A DNA stretch of 62,500 nucleotides from Symbiodinium natans (GCA_905221605.1 CAJNDS010002719.1:122562-185061); one strand, 5' to 3'; counted from the first letter of the stretch, positions 18,277-28,340 are shown. Notes: generated by a model from the letters alone, not told the origin. Program-made: numbers and translations.

Positions 18277-18722
18277 CCTTCCGCGCCAAGTACAACTTTG
18301 GTAAAGGTGCATCAAAGGGTGAACCTACGTCGGGTGAGCCAAAAGGTCGGCTGTGTCTGTATTACAATCAAGGTGGTTGTAAATATGGGACTACATGCAG
18401 GTATCTTCACAACGATGACATAGCATTGGAAGGGACTTGGGAGCCCGGCAAATCTTGGGACAATGCTTCCAGGAAGGCACTAAGGGACGCGGGGTTCCAC
18501 CATTGCTGTTTTGATTATTATCTCAGAGGACGTTGCCGGAAGGGGTCAAATTTCTGCAAGTACTCCCACGACGAGACGTCAGATGAGCGGCTGACGCACC
18601 TGAAACACTTGGTACATGTGGCCAATCAGGTCCGGTTATTTCGGACAGGAGCACTTTTCAGCCACCTGCGAGTGGGGGAGCTGAATCCTCATCATCCTCA
18701 GCACCAAAAGCGCTGCAAATGA
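18270..18722 (+). CDS. LTR-element ORF3: two CCCH zinc fingers
   Basis: Open frame continuing in the frame of ORF1 after ORF2 ends (first ATG at 18426). It carries finger 2, RLCLYYNQGGCKYGTTC with H after three residues (C-x7-C-x5-C-x3-H, from about 18350), and finger 3, CCFDYYLRGRCRKGSNFC (C-x8-C-x6-C-x3-H). Finger 2 lies upstream of the first ATG, so the protein must be read through from ORF2 by a frame change. Confidence 0.55.
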   Translation, partial: DLAFRAKYNFGKGASKGEPTSGEPKGRLCLYYNQGGCKYGTTCRYLHNDDIALEGTWEPGKSWDNASRKALRDAGFHHCCFDYYLRGRCRKGSNFCKYSHDETSDERLTHLKHLVHVANQVRLFRTGALFSHLRVGELNPHHPQHQKRCK

Positions 18723-19951
18723 CCAATGTGTCACAAAAAGAAGGTGAAAAAGGTATCCTGGATGAAGCAGAAGATGATGAACAAAAGAATTCGGTGGCTG
18801 AGTCCACTGGTACTCGGCTTCAAAATCCAGAGGAGCCAATTGAAAATTGGATGGCTCGCAACGAACACCTTTGGGTGTATACCCCTCATGTAAGTGAGGT
18901 GATGATTACACTTGGTGTGACCAACGTGTCGGACCTGCAAGAGTTCATCTTTGTGGAAGATTTGGTTGATAAAGGGATCAACAAAGTGACAGCATGCAAA
19001 ATTCTGCAATTGGTGGGCGGTGTCCGATATCGTCCGGGAGGACCGGAAAAAGCAGTTCCTTCCGATGCATCTGTACGGGTACAACAATCTTCTGGGAGCG
19101 AGGAAGCTGGAAGAGAGGCGGTGCGAACCCTCACTCAGGTGCGTGAAGCTGAAGGCTCCGGTGCAAAAACAATGCCGAGAGGCTCCTATCGGGAGCTTTT
19201 TGATAAGGTCAGGTACCGTGATGCTTGGACGCTTGCGCAGAGGTCTCCGCTGTGCGTACAGAAGCTGCAGTTGGTGGCAGTTGGAACGCCGCCGGTGAAC
19301 CCGCCAACAAAAAAGTATCGGTCAAGATCAAACCCTGTAAAAAGGGGAAGGCCCTTGCTGGATAAAAAACAGGTGCGACAGGTGCCACGCTCTCGCTCAC
19401 AAAGGCGAGTGCAACCGGCGGAAGTGGTGGAAAAGCCAAAACCACTGGAACTGAAGCCTCGTGGTGGGTTGTCGTATCGGTTCAGCAGAGCGTGGGCAGA
19501 TGTGGTGGATGATGATGATCAGGCGGAGGCTTTGGTCTCTTATGCCGCTTCCTCAAGCGATTCAAGCGAGGAAGAGACCAATGCCGCGCAACGCATGAGG
19601 GAAATCTTTTTGCAAGAAAGGGATTCACAGAGAACTGCGATTCGTGGCAATGTTCCGCTGGGTGGTTCTTCAGGCCCCAATGATGGGCAGAAAAAATCGG
19701 TTCACCTTGGCGAAGGGCGCGACAAAGCGTCGCGGGGGGAGACCCGCCAAGAAGTGACTTCTCAAGTTTTTTCGCTACCACAACCTTCTCGTCGAACTGA
19801 ACAGTCTCAAAAAAGAGCAAGGGATGGCTCAGTTATAGTTGGTTCGCTGGCGGTGGGCTCCACGGATGAGGTTTTACCTGGGCAAGGTGTTGCTGGACAG
19901 GTGAATGTATCTGAAAGCGCTCAAGTTCTTCCTGGGCAAGAAGTGGCTTGA
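18719..19951 (+). CDS. LTR-element ORF4: SAM-like helical domain and basic region
   Basis: 410 codons; ATG overlaps the TGA of ORF3. Residues about 56-98 (SEVMITLGVTNVSDLQEF, then EDLVDKGINKVTACKILQLV) have the spacing of a sterile-alpha-motif/helix-hairpin domain. This is followed by a basic Arg/Ser region (RSRSNPVKRGRPLL, PRSRSQRR). It ends at TGA 19949-19951, after which the same frame stays open for another 648 codons, so the TGA interrupts one longer frame. Confidence 0.55.
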   Translation: MTNVSQKEGEKGILDEAEDDEQKNSVAESTGTRLQNPEEPIENWMARNEHLWVYTPHVSEVMITLGVTNVSDLQEFIFVEDLVDKGINKVTACKILQLVGGVRYRPGGPEKAVPSDASVRVQQSSGSEEAGREAVRTLTQVREAEGSGAKTMPRGSYRELFDKVRYRDAWTLAQRSPLCVQKLQLVAVGTPPVNPPTKKYRSRSNPVKRGRPLLDKKQVRQVPRSRSQRRVQPAEVVEKPKPLELKPRGGLSYRFSRAWADVVDDDDQAEALVSYAASSSDSSEEETNAAQRMREIFLQERDSQRTAIRGNVPLGGSSGPNDGQKKSVHLGEGRDKASRGETRQEVTSQVFSLPQPSRRTEQSQKRARDGSVIVGSLAVGSTDEVLPGQGVAGQVNVSESAQVLPGQEVA

Positions 19952-21895
19952 CAGGAGACGGCGCTGGAAGGAGCAGTGCAAATTTCTGGCGAAGAGACTG
20001 ACCAAAAAGAAGGAGAAGGTGGGAGCAATGAACTCCGTGGTGATGGTGCGAAAACATTGGATGTTCGTCCGGTGAAGAATGATCCTCAGCAATTGGTTAA
20101 AGGCCTTCTGACTCGGATTTATTGGAAGGTTGCTGTTGGCAAGTTGCCTGTGGGGCAAAGAGACTGTCAGAAGGGGTCCAATAAGATGGATCGAAATTTG
20201 GTTATTAGCATGTCATCCGAAGGTGCAAGTGAACAGGATTTGAACCTGGCACTGGAGGACGATGCTGATCAGTCAATGGATGATGGTGCGATGGTGGTTA
20301 TGGTGTATGATCCAGGAACGCTGATTCAGTCGCCAACAACTGATTGGGTTATGCGTCACGGTCTGACCGATCGTACCATCTGGCCAGCAATAGCAACTGA
20401 GGCACGGAGAATATGTGCTGAAATGGTTCAAGTGGATGAATTGAATGCCCAGCTAGGGACTGGGACACTCCTTTTTCAAAGGAGAGATCAAGGACACTAT
20501 GGTGATTTGCATCATTCGTTCCATGACAATCCGCGCTTGCCGGTGGTGGGAAATTATCCTCTTTCAGTGATGGGTGCATTGCTATCTCCTGGTCTGGAAG
20601 GGGAATTCAGAAATACTGATAAGTTTGGAACTGCTATGGAGGCAATTGCCTACGATTGGAGCCGCAGTCCAGGCATGGAAGTTCACGTCGAACTTATGGC
20701 AAGGGTAGCCAAATTGGTTGCTCCGTTCCTTACCCTAGGAGGCCAAGGATCAGTGGTGAATTTGGAATTTCTCTGGCAGCGCGGGAAGGCCCAAATGATG
20801 GAGTTCCTTCAGGCGGCGACATGCGCTGATCAATTGGAGGTTCTCTGGAAAAGGATGGACGACGATGCTGATGAAGAAGTGGATCCTTCGACAGCGGTGC
20901 TGGAAGTTCTGGGACCGGAGGATGCGGTACTTGATCAAGGGAACAATGAATCCCTTATTCCCATTGAAGATGCTGGAGGTGAGACAATTGGTGACACTGG
21001 AAAGGATGGCAAAGCGCCAGAAGTTTCTCCGGAAGAGGAGACATCCAGTGGGTCGTCAAGACTGGCTGGCACAAGGATTTTCTTGTGGTCAGTGTACTCT
21101 CGCGTTGCTTCCAATTTCTCTACGCAGGACCGCACTACTGGTAAGATCTTTGACAGCACAAAGGGGTATCCTGGTGAAGGACCAAACAATGGTGACAATC
21201 CTTCCTCTAAGAGGAACTTACCCTGGATCTCGGAAGACTACCTCGACGAAGTGGTGTCAAAAAAGATGGAAAGGTCTTCAGATATGGATAGGTTGGATGG
21301 GTTTGTTCCGGGAAGTGAGGGACCGTTGGAAAAGGTAGAGGTGGAGAATGTTACTGCCTCTAGAATTCTTATGGCTCTTTGGAAGAAGGGATATAGAGCT
21401 GGGTATAGGAGGTTGTGTCGTTTGAACGCATCTGGATGCAAGGTTGGAGCAATGAAACATCCAATCAAAAGGGTGCAGAAGATCGGCACTAGAAAGGCCT
21501 TCATGAAGATGTTCAATGTTTTTGGATCGTCTCAGCATGGCTCAGGAGCTGGCGGAAAACCAATCATGAAGGTGGTAGGACCAAGGCCAGGTTTTCCAGC
21601 TGTACTCCAAGCATCAAATACTGATAGCACCTTGGGTGAAGGGAGCAGTTCTCAGGTACATGGCAATGTTCATGTAGAGCAGAATCGCCCTATGGACCGG
21701 TACGAGGCGGAGCGCTTGGAGAAGAGGAAGAAAGGCTTCTGCTATTGGTTCAGCAGGGGAAAAGATCGCTGCAAATTTGGTGAAGACTGCAAATTCATCC
21801 ATTCAGAAGATGATGTGGTGCTGCATTCGTATTGGTGCAAATACTATGTGGCGGGGACCCTGCTTCGCTGGAAAGGAGTGTGCGTTCTCGCATGA
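19952..21895 (+). CDS. LTR-element ORF5: unrecognised core plus CCCH finger
   Basis: Same frame as ORF4 after the TGA. There is no ATG near its beginning; the nearest alternative start is GTG at 19976. A globular part around 20230-20830 (WPAIATEARRICAEMVQVDEL, then WSRSPGMEVHVELMARVAKL) matches nothing I know and could be the structural core. CCCH finger 4 is near the end (CYWFSRGKDRCKFGEDC, H after three residues). Finger 5 starts at 21838 and is cut by the frame change into ORF6. Confidence 0.55.
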   Translation, partial: QETALEGAVQISGEETDQKEGEGGSNELRGDGAKTLDVRPVKNDPQQLVKGLLTRIYWKVAVGKLPVGQRDCQKGSNKMDRNLVISMSSEGASEQDLNLALEDDADQSMDDGAMVVMVYDPGTLIQSPTTDWVMRHGLTDRTIWPAIATEARRICAEMVQVDELNAQLGTGTLLFQRRDQGHYGDLHHSFHDNPRLPVVGNYPLSVMGALLSPGLEGEFRNTDKFGTAMEAIAYDWSRSPGMEVHVELMARVAKLVAPFLTLGGQGSVVNLEFLWQRGKAQMMEFLQAATCADQLEVLWKRMDDDADEEVDPSTAVLEVLGPEDAVLDQGNNESLIPIEDAGGETIGDTGKDGKAPEVSPEEETSSGSSRLAGTRIFLWSVYSRVASNFSTQDRTTGKIFDSTKGYPGEGPNNGDNPSSKRNLPWISEDYLDEVVSKKMERSSDMDRLDGFVPGSEGPLEKVEVENVTASRILMALWKKGYRAGYRRLCRLNASGCKVGAMKHPIKRVQKIGTRKAFMKMFNVFGSSQHGSGAGGKPIMKVVGPRPGFPAVLQASNTDSTLGEGSSSQVHGNVHVEQNRPMDRYEAERLEKRKKGFCYWFSRGKDRCKFGEDCKFIHSEDDVVLHSYWCKYYVAGTLLRWKGVCVLA

Positions 21896-22976
21896 TGCAA
21901 CTGGTGTGAGGTGCATCCAGTTTGCTCAGTCTGGGAAGTGTCGTTATGGTGACAGGTGTGTCTTCGAGCATGGTGATCCGCTGGATGAACAGAGGCCAAG
22001 GTCTCCAAGGACGCCCCCAAGGAATGGTCCAAGGAGAAGTTCTGGTGCAAAAGGTGGAGAAAAGGAGATCTCTCCTGAACAGTTCGATGATTGTGAGGAG
22101 GATTTTATGGTTTATGACGATGATACCAAAATGGCGGAACTGTTGATGGAGGCGATTTCATTTCTGTCCAATGGCAAGTCAGATTTGGCTCGAGCAGAGG
22201 CGGACCCACTGTTCAAACTCCTGAAGTTCAATGGAGATACTGACCAGATGGATAGAGGATGGGTTTCGTGGACCACTGGTATGCTGTCCGTGCTGGAACT
22301 TCACGAGGTAGTGAAGTCGTATGATGTTTCGCTCGCGGAGGTGGAAGAATGGGTCAATGACCTGAGGATATGGTTCGAGCGAGCCAACGTGGGAGAAGAG
22401 AAAGATCCCAAAAGGGGCAAAAAGAGGTCCCTAGAAGGGGAGTCCAGCAAGGATATTCCTGCCGAAAAGGAGGTGGTTGAGACTTCGGAGACGGAGGTTG
22501 CCGTTGAGGAGGAGGTGAAAAAGGCCAAAAAGAAGAGGAAAACTGCAGCTATCGAAGATCCTTATACCCTCATGGTTCCAAAGCCGAAGAAGATGCCGGC
22601 GATCATTGAGAAGGGTGGATCATCATCCAATGCGGTGGTTTCTGCAGGGGAAAAAGCCTCGAAAATGCGCACAAAGTCAAACGTCGGTGGAAAGACGAAG
22701 AAGAAGGAGAAAAGTCAGAGCCCCAAAAAGGAAGAGGTGGTAGTGGTGAAAGGTCCTGAGGAAAAGGATCGTCCATCTGATGTGGATGCACAAGCGTCTA
22801 CCACTGTGAATGCAGAGCTGGGTCAATCTTGCCAAGCGATTGAGGACGCAAAGAGGGAAGGATTGGTATCCTCAATTCAAAGGTGCGTGCAGGATCCTGT
22901 TCTTACAGTTTCGGACCTAGAGTATATTCTGCTGCAACTTCACCTCAGTATTGCAAACCATCGGGAAAAGAAGTGA
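21777..22976 (+). CDS. LTR-element ORF6: CCCH finger and lysine-rich tail
   Basis: 399-codon open frame, +1 to ORF5, overlapping it by 119 nt; no ATG at its start (TTG). The first residues complete finger 5 (PCFAGKECAFSH); finger 6 follows (C-x8-C-x5-C-x3-H; CIQFAQSGKCRYGDRCVFEH). Downstream are a helical acidic segment (about 120-200) and a lysine-rich part with KKAKKKRKTAA, a likely nuclear signal. It ends 371 bp before the 3' LTR. Confidence 0.6.
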   Translation: MVKTANSSIQKMMWCCIRIGANTMWRGPCFAGKECAFSHDATGVRCIQFAQSGKCRYGDRCVFEHGDPLDEQRPRSPRTPPRNGPRRSSGAKGGEKEISPEQFDDCEEDFMVYDDDTKMAELLMEAISFLSNGKSDLARAEADPLFKLLKFNGDTDQMDRGWVSWTTGMLSVLELHEVVKSYDVSLAEVEEWVNDLRIWFERANVGEEKDPKRGKKRSLEGESSKDIPAEKEVVETSETEVAVEEEVKKAKKKRKTAAIEDPYTLMVPKPKKMPAIIEKGGSSSNAVVSAGEKASKMRTKSNVGGKTKKKEKSQSPKKEEVVVVKGPEEKDRPSDVDAQASTTVNAELGQSCQAIEDAKREGLVSSIQRCVQDPVLTVSDLEYILLQLHLSIANHREKK

Positions 22977-23347
22977 CTGGATGGTATGGATGAAGGGATG
23001 GTTTTTCTCTTTCTGGAGACAGGTGCGCTGGATCGGCCAATGCGCTGAAAATGTGGTGGTTACTATTAAGGGTATGGAAATCCCTGATAGTAGAAGTCAG
23101 TAGTTTTTCGCGTAGCGAAGACCACGGTTTGTGGTGAAGAAGGCCGAAGAGTCTTCAATGATGAGAGGATCATGGTGGAAAAAAGATTCTCTGTAGTTAG
23201 TGGGTTTAGCCAATGTGCTATAATTTCGTCCTGGATGACGTAAAACCATATTGTGCATTTCAAGCAGCTGGCTGCTGCCCTAATGGCAGTTTTTGGCCAA
23301 AGATCTGCACCTCCAATGTGTCCTAGGAAATCCTAGGACAGGGGGAG
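22977..23347 (+). other. Non-coding 3' region and polypurine tract of the LTR element
   Basis: No coding sequence seen. It ends in AGGACAGGGGGAG; AGGGGGAG (23340-23347) abuts the TG of the 3' LTR, the position of a polypurine tract for plus-strand priming. Confidence 0.6.
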
Positions 23348-23635
23348 TGCGGAGCTGCAACTGGTATTGTAAAAAAGGAGTTAGTGTTGGGTGTTGGAAG
23401 GGTCAATGTACCCGGAAATCTTGTTTGGCTCAAGATGGCCGAGAGCCGTCAGCTTTTGTTGAAAAAGTACGTACGCTTGGGGTTGGGTTTAACGGGTTGG
23501 AGTAGTCCCGTCCCTTCTCCCTTATCCTGTCCCTTGAGGGTTGGGTGTTCTTGTTTCTGGTTCGATCTGGGAAATCTATATAGGCGACTGTTGAGGGTTG
23601 GTTTCTTTCCCTGTTCCCTTTCGGTTGCCCCCGTA
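23348..23635 (+). repeat. 3' LTR, 288 bp
   Basis: Co-linear with 14795-15082, one mismatch. Followed by TAGGG (23636-23640) and a telomeric array. Confidence 0.95.
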
Positions 23636-23640
23636 TAGGG
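23636..23640. repeat. Target site duplication TAGGG, right copy
   Basis: First five bases after the 3' LTR, equal to 14790-14794. Confidence 0.7.
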
Positions 23641-23905
23641 TTTAGGGTTTAGGGTTTAGGGTTTAGGGTTTAGGGCTTTAGGGTTTAGGGTTTAGGGCTT
23701 CAGTCTAGCTAGGTAAGAGGGCATACTGGAGCGGTTTGGGGGTTTGAAGGTTCTGAGGGTTCAGGGTTTAGGCCTTGGGGATCTTTAGGGCTTAGGGTTC
23801 GGGATTTACGGCTTAGGGTTTAGGGTTTAAGGGTTTAGGGTTAGGGTTTAAGGGTTAAGGGTTAAGGGTTTAGGGTTTAGGGTTTAGGGTTTAAGGGTTT
23901 CTGGG
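23636..23905. repeat. Degenerate interstitial telomeric tract
   Basis: Five perfect TTTAGGG units, then mixed TTTAAGGG, GGGTTAAGG and GGGCTTTA variants. Confidence 0.9.
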
Positions 23906-23933
23906 TTCAGGGTGTTGGCTGTCTTACAACAAG

Positions 23934-24020
23934 CCTTACTTCTCCAATAACCAAGGGGAAGAAAGCTTAAACTTGAATATCCTTACTAAATAAGGACCCC
24001 AAAAAGTTTAAAGTTCAACT
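23934..24020. repeat. Dispersed repeat, family H copy 2
   Basis: CTTACTTCTCCAATAACC... AAAAAGTTTAAAGTTCAAC as in 2128-2221. Confidence 0.5.
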
Positions 24021-24045
24021 TTCGCACCACGCACTACGACCAAGG

Positions 24046-24130
24046 CTTTGTGTACCAGCGGGTTTCAAGCAGAGCCTCCGCATGCGAATCCATTTTGCGA
24101 AAGAGTTGCCCGGGCACAACTTGAACAACC
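24046..24130 (-). CDS. Candidate exon, unassigned
   Basis: Acceptor TTTCAG|GTT, frame VVQVVPGQLFRKMDSHAE then ALLETRWYTKPWS to TAG. It lies in the intron between the channel turret and S5 exons but does not fit the channel phase. It may be a fragment of another gene or chance. Confidence 0.25.
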
Positions 24131-24235
24131 TGAAACCCTGAGATAGCGTGTTCATATGAAACAAGGTTATTATATTACTGTTATTGGTGAGCGTACATAA
24201 GGTTCCTTCTGAATATTGGTGAGTGTATATTTTGG

Positions 24236-25216
24236 GTGTCCTTTTGGGGATACAAGGAATATACTAAGATCTTCGCGGCGGCCGCTTTGAGACAATGCCA
24301 GACTCAAGATGCACATTCTCTCTTTGCAGAGAAGACACACGTGTTTGATCCGGATTGTGCCATGATTTATCACAATTTGTGTTTTTGGAACAGGCTACTG
24401 TGTGCTCAGCCGCACATCAAAAGTGAATTGCTTCAGTTTTTGGACCGTTGCCTGCCGGTTTACAAAAATCTACTTGGACCAGTTACTTTACTGCAGCATG
24501 ATATCCAAGAGCTTGATTGTCAATTGCAATTGCCTGACTTCATTCTCAACACTAAGGATGGACAACAGATTTCTCTACAGGACACTGACAAACAAAAGTT
24601 TTCTCATTTTACGCGCGATCTCGTCCGAAAGATGCTCGCGCGAAAACTTCTTGCTAAACATGAAAAATGGACTGGTGTATTGCGATGTGATATCAACATC
24701 ACTACCAAACTTCTGCGCCAAATGAAGCCTGATAACCCCTATAGGAATGCTCTTGTGCGCCTGTTGACTGATGCGCACAATACCCCCTACCGAGTTTATC
24801 AAATGCACAAGTCACACTCTCCGCATTGCTATCATTGCCTACATGAAAAGGGTGATATTCAACATTTGTTGTGGAGCTGCCCTCGCTTTCAAGACATGCG
24901 AGCTGACTGGCCTGTTGCCCTTCAGCAACGGGAACAGTGGTCACCCTGCGCGCTCAATTTTATGATTTACTCTGCTGAAATGCCTGCTAGCTTGAAGGGT
25001 CAGTGGCCCCACTTACAACTGTTGGTCACGCAACTCATCAATAGATGGATGGAGTTTTCGCGCAACAAAGACCTTGTTTCCAGGTTTGCGGCGTATGAAA
25101 AACCGCCAAAACGCTTTGGACGCGCGCAAAAGGTAGCAGGCAGGGTTCCGATCAGTTTCAACACCTGCTTTTCCCGAGAAAAATCAAAACTGCCCAAACA
25201 CAGCCTGAACAGCTGA
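24236..25216 (+). pseudogene. C-terminal part of a LINE-type reverse transcriptase
   Basis: Open frame of 326 codons beginning at GTG; the first ATG is at 24362, so no proper start is present and the 5' part is missing. Around residues 198-216 is CYHCLHEKGDIQHLLWSC, a C-x2-C-x8-H-x4-C knuckle followed by P. This H-LLxxCP pattern, after a NTPYRVYQMH lead, is the zinc-binding region after the thumb of non-LTR reverse transcriptases (zf-RVT). Palm motifs (YADD) are absent. Most likely a 5'-truncated LINE copy. Confidence 0.6.
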
Positions 25217-27248
25217 CACTGCGGGAGGCTCACTGACCTTTGCAGACGTTCAGCGTGCTTCCTAGCGTTTCAACCATGGATTCTGAGCGAAGACAGTTCC
25301 GCGCTGCCAAATAGCGCAAGCCAGAGAAAACGGTTGCCCAGACACACGTGTTCGCTATAAAGTTCCAAGGCGAAACAGGCGCATGGGGGCGGGTGGAGCA
25401 GGTGGTAGAGTTGTTTTTTTGGATCTCTCAGATTTACCTGCCACTACGACACAAGATTTTGGTAGTTGCCTGAACCTGCAGCTGTTGGTTTCAAGCTCAG
25501 GGCTTGCAGTTTAAGACGCATGGGCCGGGACGGTGTTTGGGGGTTGAAGATTGAAGGCCAGGAGGTTGGCCATCTGCGTTTCAGAGTTTAGGGCGAGGAC
25601 TGGGGTTTGAAGGCTTAGCAAATGTAATGTTTGGTCTGGGGTTGGGCGTTGACGGAAAGCGTTGGGGTCTGAAACGGCAAATTCGTATTGACAGGTCGAA
25701 ATTTGAAGGAGGCTGCGGCTGCGGCGGAAGGTTTAGGGCGCGGGGCATGGAAGCAACCCAGGCCAAACGAAACAGGCTCAATCATTCAGCCTCTGCAGCC
25801 TACCCAACATACCGCTTGCCAGCTGCTTCGTAGTTTAGCATCAGGAAGTCGCGTGTCTCTTCCCAAATCAAAACTTTAAGGAGCATTTGGAGTTGTCCTT
25901 GCCAGTTCTGGCTGCTTTTCGAGTCCACTGGTGCGCTACCAGCTGAGAAACAACGTTTTTCCGAGCGGTTCGGGGAATTCTAGCTTGTTTTTTGTGCATT
26001 TGCGGCGTGATTTGTGGTGCGTCAACACCAATCTGCACCAGCGCGTGCATTTGTAGGTATTTTCGCAAGTTTTTGAGCCTCTGGCCGAAATCTATCGCGG
26101 AAGCATCGCGGAAGCATCGCGGGGAGTCGCGGAACCATCAAGAACAATCGCGGAGGCATCGCGGAAGCATCGCGGAGAATCGCGGAAACATCAGGAAGAA
26201 TCGCGGAGGCATCGCGGAGGCATCGCGGGGAATCGCGGAAGCATGTCGGCGGCATCGTGGAGGACTACGGGAAGACACCGGCGAAAAAAATCCAAAATGC
26301 AGGAACAGTGGGCGTCCATAGTTTTCAGGCAGGAATTTGCATCTCGATTTGGCAGTTCAAGCGGCAGCTGGCTCTCAAAGTATACGTAGTGCTCAGATCT
26401 GGCCCCCGGCCCCTCAAAACCTACAAAATGCACGTTGCTGAGCACTGCAATAGGCCTTTGCCAAGCGCAAAAATCAAGTTCTCGCTGCAGCCATGCTGTG
26501 AGACTGCACCTCACGCTCATCTCAGAGTTTGAAGTGTCTTTTTCTCATCGCGCGGTTGTACGAAAATGCTGTTTCCAGCGTTTCTAAGCACCTGCTGTGT
26601 CGAGGACCTACAAGCCATTGCAGCTTCGAGGCATCGACACAAATTCTCAAAACAAACTGCGCGAGAATCAACTTTCACCCTGGCCCTGAGCTCGAAAGGC
26701 ACCGGGACTCCATCTGCAGCGGTCACGCTGAAAAGGAAGTTTGTCAAAACAGCTGGACGCCCGCCGCGAATCCGCCATCACGCCGGCGGCGCGAAAAAAG
26801 ACAGCACCCCCCGCGCTAGTTGAGGGCTAGAAAGAACGGGAGACTTTTTGCTGATTGCCAGACAGCAACCAAGCTGCCGAAAAAAAAAACACCGCAAACA
26901 AACAAAAGCTTACCACCGCGTGTGCGTCAGCACGAAAAACGCGGTCGATTGCCCCGAAAGGGGCAGAACAGACAGCCTGGCGATAACTGAATGTCCGGGA
27001 ACAGGGGGTATGCAAACCACTGCTGTCACAGTTTTGCCACGCGACTTATGTTGCAAGCTAGAACCCAACCTGGCGCCCAGCCGAGCAAACCGGATTCTTA
27101 GGTTTCAGGCCATCCACGTCCACATGGCAAGAAAGCAAACCCGAATTTTGCAGGTTGGCCCCAAGCCACAATCAGCCCCCCAAGTTTTGTGTCCAAAGTG
27201 TTTCCGGTGGTTTTTCATAGGTTTGCGCCTAATGACTCTCCGTCTCTA
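25217..27248. other. Repeat-free stretch with no clear gene
   Basis: No telomeric repeat for 2 kb. Short open frames only. Contains an irregular minisatellite of GCATCGCGGA and AATCGCGGA units at 26083-26250. Probably the body of the same inserted unit as the LINE fragment. Confidence 0.4.
26083..26250. repeat. GCATCGCGG-type minisatellite
   Basis: About a dozen ATCGCGGA-centred units of 9-15 bp in direct orientation. Confidence 0.8.
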
Positions 27249-28340
27249 ATGGTGGGAAATCCACAAGACGCGCCTACTACATGTCGACAAACTGCCCTGA
27301 AGCAAGTTTGTCCTCTTGACCTTAAATGGAACAAGCCTAACACTCGATCCAAGATGCAGGGTTGGGGAGGGGATGACGCTGAATTTAACCTTGTTTTCAC
27401 TTTCTGGGCAAAGAGGACTACTACGCAACATCCTCATTCCGAACCGATTCAGTGTTGGTTGCAAGCATTTTTACTTTTTCTGCGTATTGGAGGACACAAA
27501 GCCAATTTTGTTCAACAAGCAGATTTTATTGGACATGCTTTGTGCAAATTTCGCACGCTATCCATGAAGCTACTCAAGCTTTGTTGGATGCACAGTGAAC
27601 AACTCCAAGAATTTCTTGACTTTCAGCCTCAGCCTTACAAATGGATTGACAATTTTCCTTTTGATCTCACATTTCCCAGCAACCTCTTCTTCGTTCCTGC
27701 CTGGGATTTGCAAGGTACTTGCAGAAATCTGACACTTCTGCAAGCGCAAACTGTGATTGAACAAGGTGTCAATTGTCAAATCATTCATATTCCGCCGCAG
27801 GCCTTCCTTGACGCAGTTTCTGGCAAAAGCTGTCAACTTCAAGACAAAGATCTTTCAGCTGAATGGCCCATCTTTCGCATAAATGGCAAGTTCGCGCCGC
27901 CCACCTGGCTTACACAGGTATCGGATTGCAAGCTTTTGCCTATTCAGTTTCAAGAAACTACTTGCATTTCGCAATTGCCTCTGTCAACTTGGTGCAACAT
28001 GGATCCTGTTGACATCAGGTGCAAATTGCGTGGCATCACCAAAAGGTTCATTGCGGCCAAGAGGAGATATGAATGCTTCAAAAAACATTTTCTCAGGGTG
28101 ATGGAGCTTGCTCATTTAAACGATGCACGCCTTCCACACATCCTTTCCTCTGAGTGGACAATGGATTTCCGTTGTCATTTCTGTAAGCGACAGATTTTCT
28201 TCTGCAAAGCTCCTGACATGCTTCAATATTTTTGCTTCAAAGCTGTGCTGCTTGATGCAGACACGGTCGCTGATTGGGTTCAACGCTTTGATGACACCAT
28301 TGACTCTATCTCATCTATCCTTGCGAAGCTTAACCATTGA
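27249..28340 (+). CDS. Unrecognised 363-codon ORF in the repeat-free island
   Basis: Starts at the first in-frame ATG (27249); the frame is open 60 bases further upstream. Features: GWGGDDAEFNLVFTFWAKR near the N-terminus, many aromatic and Gln residues, WRF-type hydrophobic segments, and near the C-terminus FRCHFCKRQIFFCKAPDM, a possible metal site (C-x2-C-x6-C). The TTG/CAA-rich codon use resembles the LINE fragment 2 kb upstream and differs from the GC-ending exons of the minus-strand genes. It may be a second ORF of the same element. No family recognised. Confidence 0.5.
   Translation: MVGNPQDAPTTCRQTALKQVCPLDLKWNKPNTRSKMQGWGGDDAEFNLVFTFWAKRTTTQHPHSEPIQCWLQAFLLFLRIGGHKANFVQQADFIGHALCKFRTLSMKLLKLCWMHSEQLQEFLDFQPQPYKWIDNFPFDLTFPSNLFFVPAWDLQGTCRNLTLLQAQTVIEQGVNCQIIHIPPQAFLDAVSGKSCQLQDKDLSAEWPIFRINGKFAPPTWLTQVSDCKLLPIQFQETTCISQLPLSTWCNMDPVDIRCKLRGITKRFIAAKRRYECFKKHFLRVMELAHLNDARLPHILSSEWTMDFRCHFCKRQIFFCKAPDMLQYFCFKAVLLDADTVADWVQRFDDTIDSISSILAKLNH

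Larger units (their letters stand above)
14795..23635 (+). mobile_element. LTR retroelement with copia-type primer site and RNA-binding cargo
   Basis: Complete 8.84-kb element: 288-bp LTRs with one difference, TAGGG target duplication, primer-binding site right after the 5' LTR, purine tract right before the 3' LTR, and coding sequence on the plus strand between them. Ends are TGCGGAG...CCCCGTA with imperfect terminal inverted repeats. It lacks recognisable protease, integrase and reverse transcriptase, so it is probably mobilised in trans. It sits antisense in the intron between the turret and S5 exons of the channel gene. Near-identical LTRs point to a recent insertion. Confidence 0.9.

Noticed and set aside
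19976-21895. Reverse transcriptase or integrase in the LTR element
   Set aside because: No YxDD, DDE or HHCC pattern was found in any frame of the internal region.
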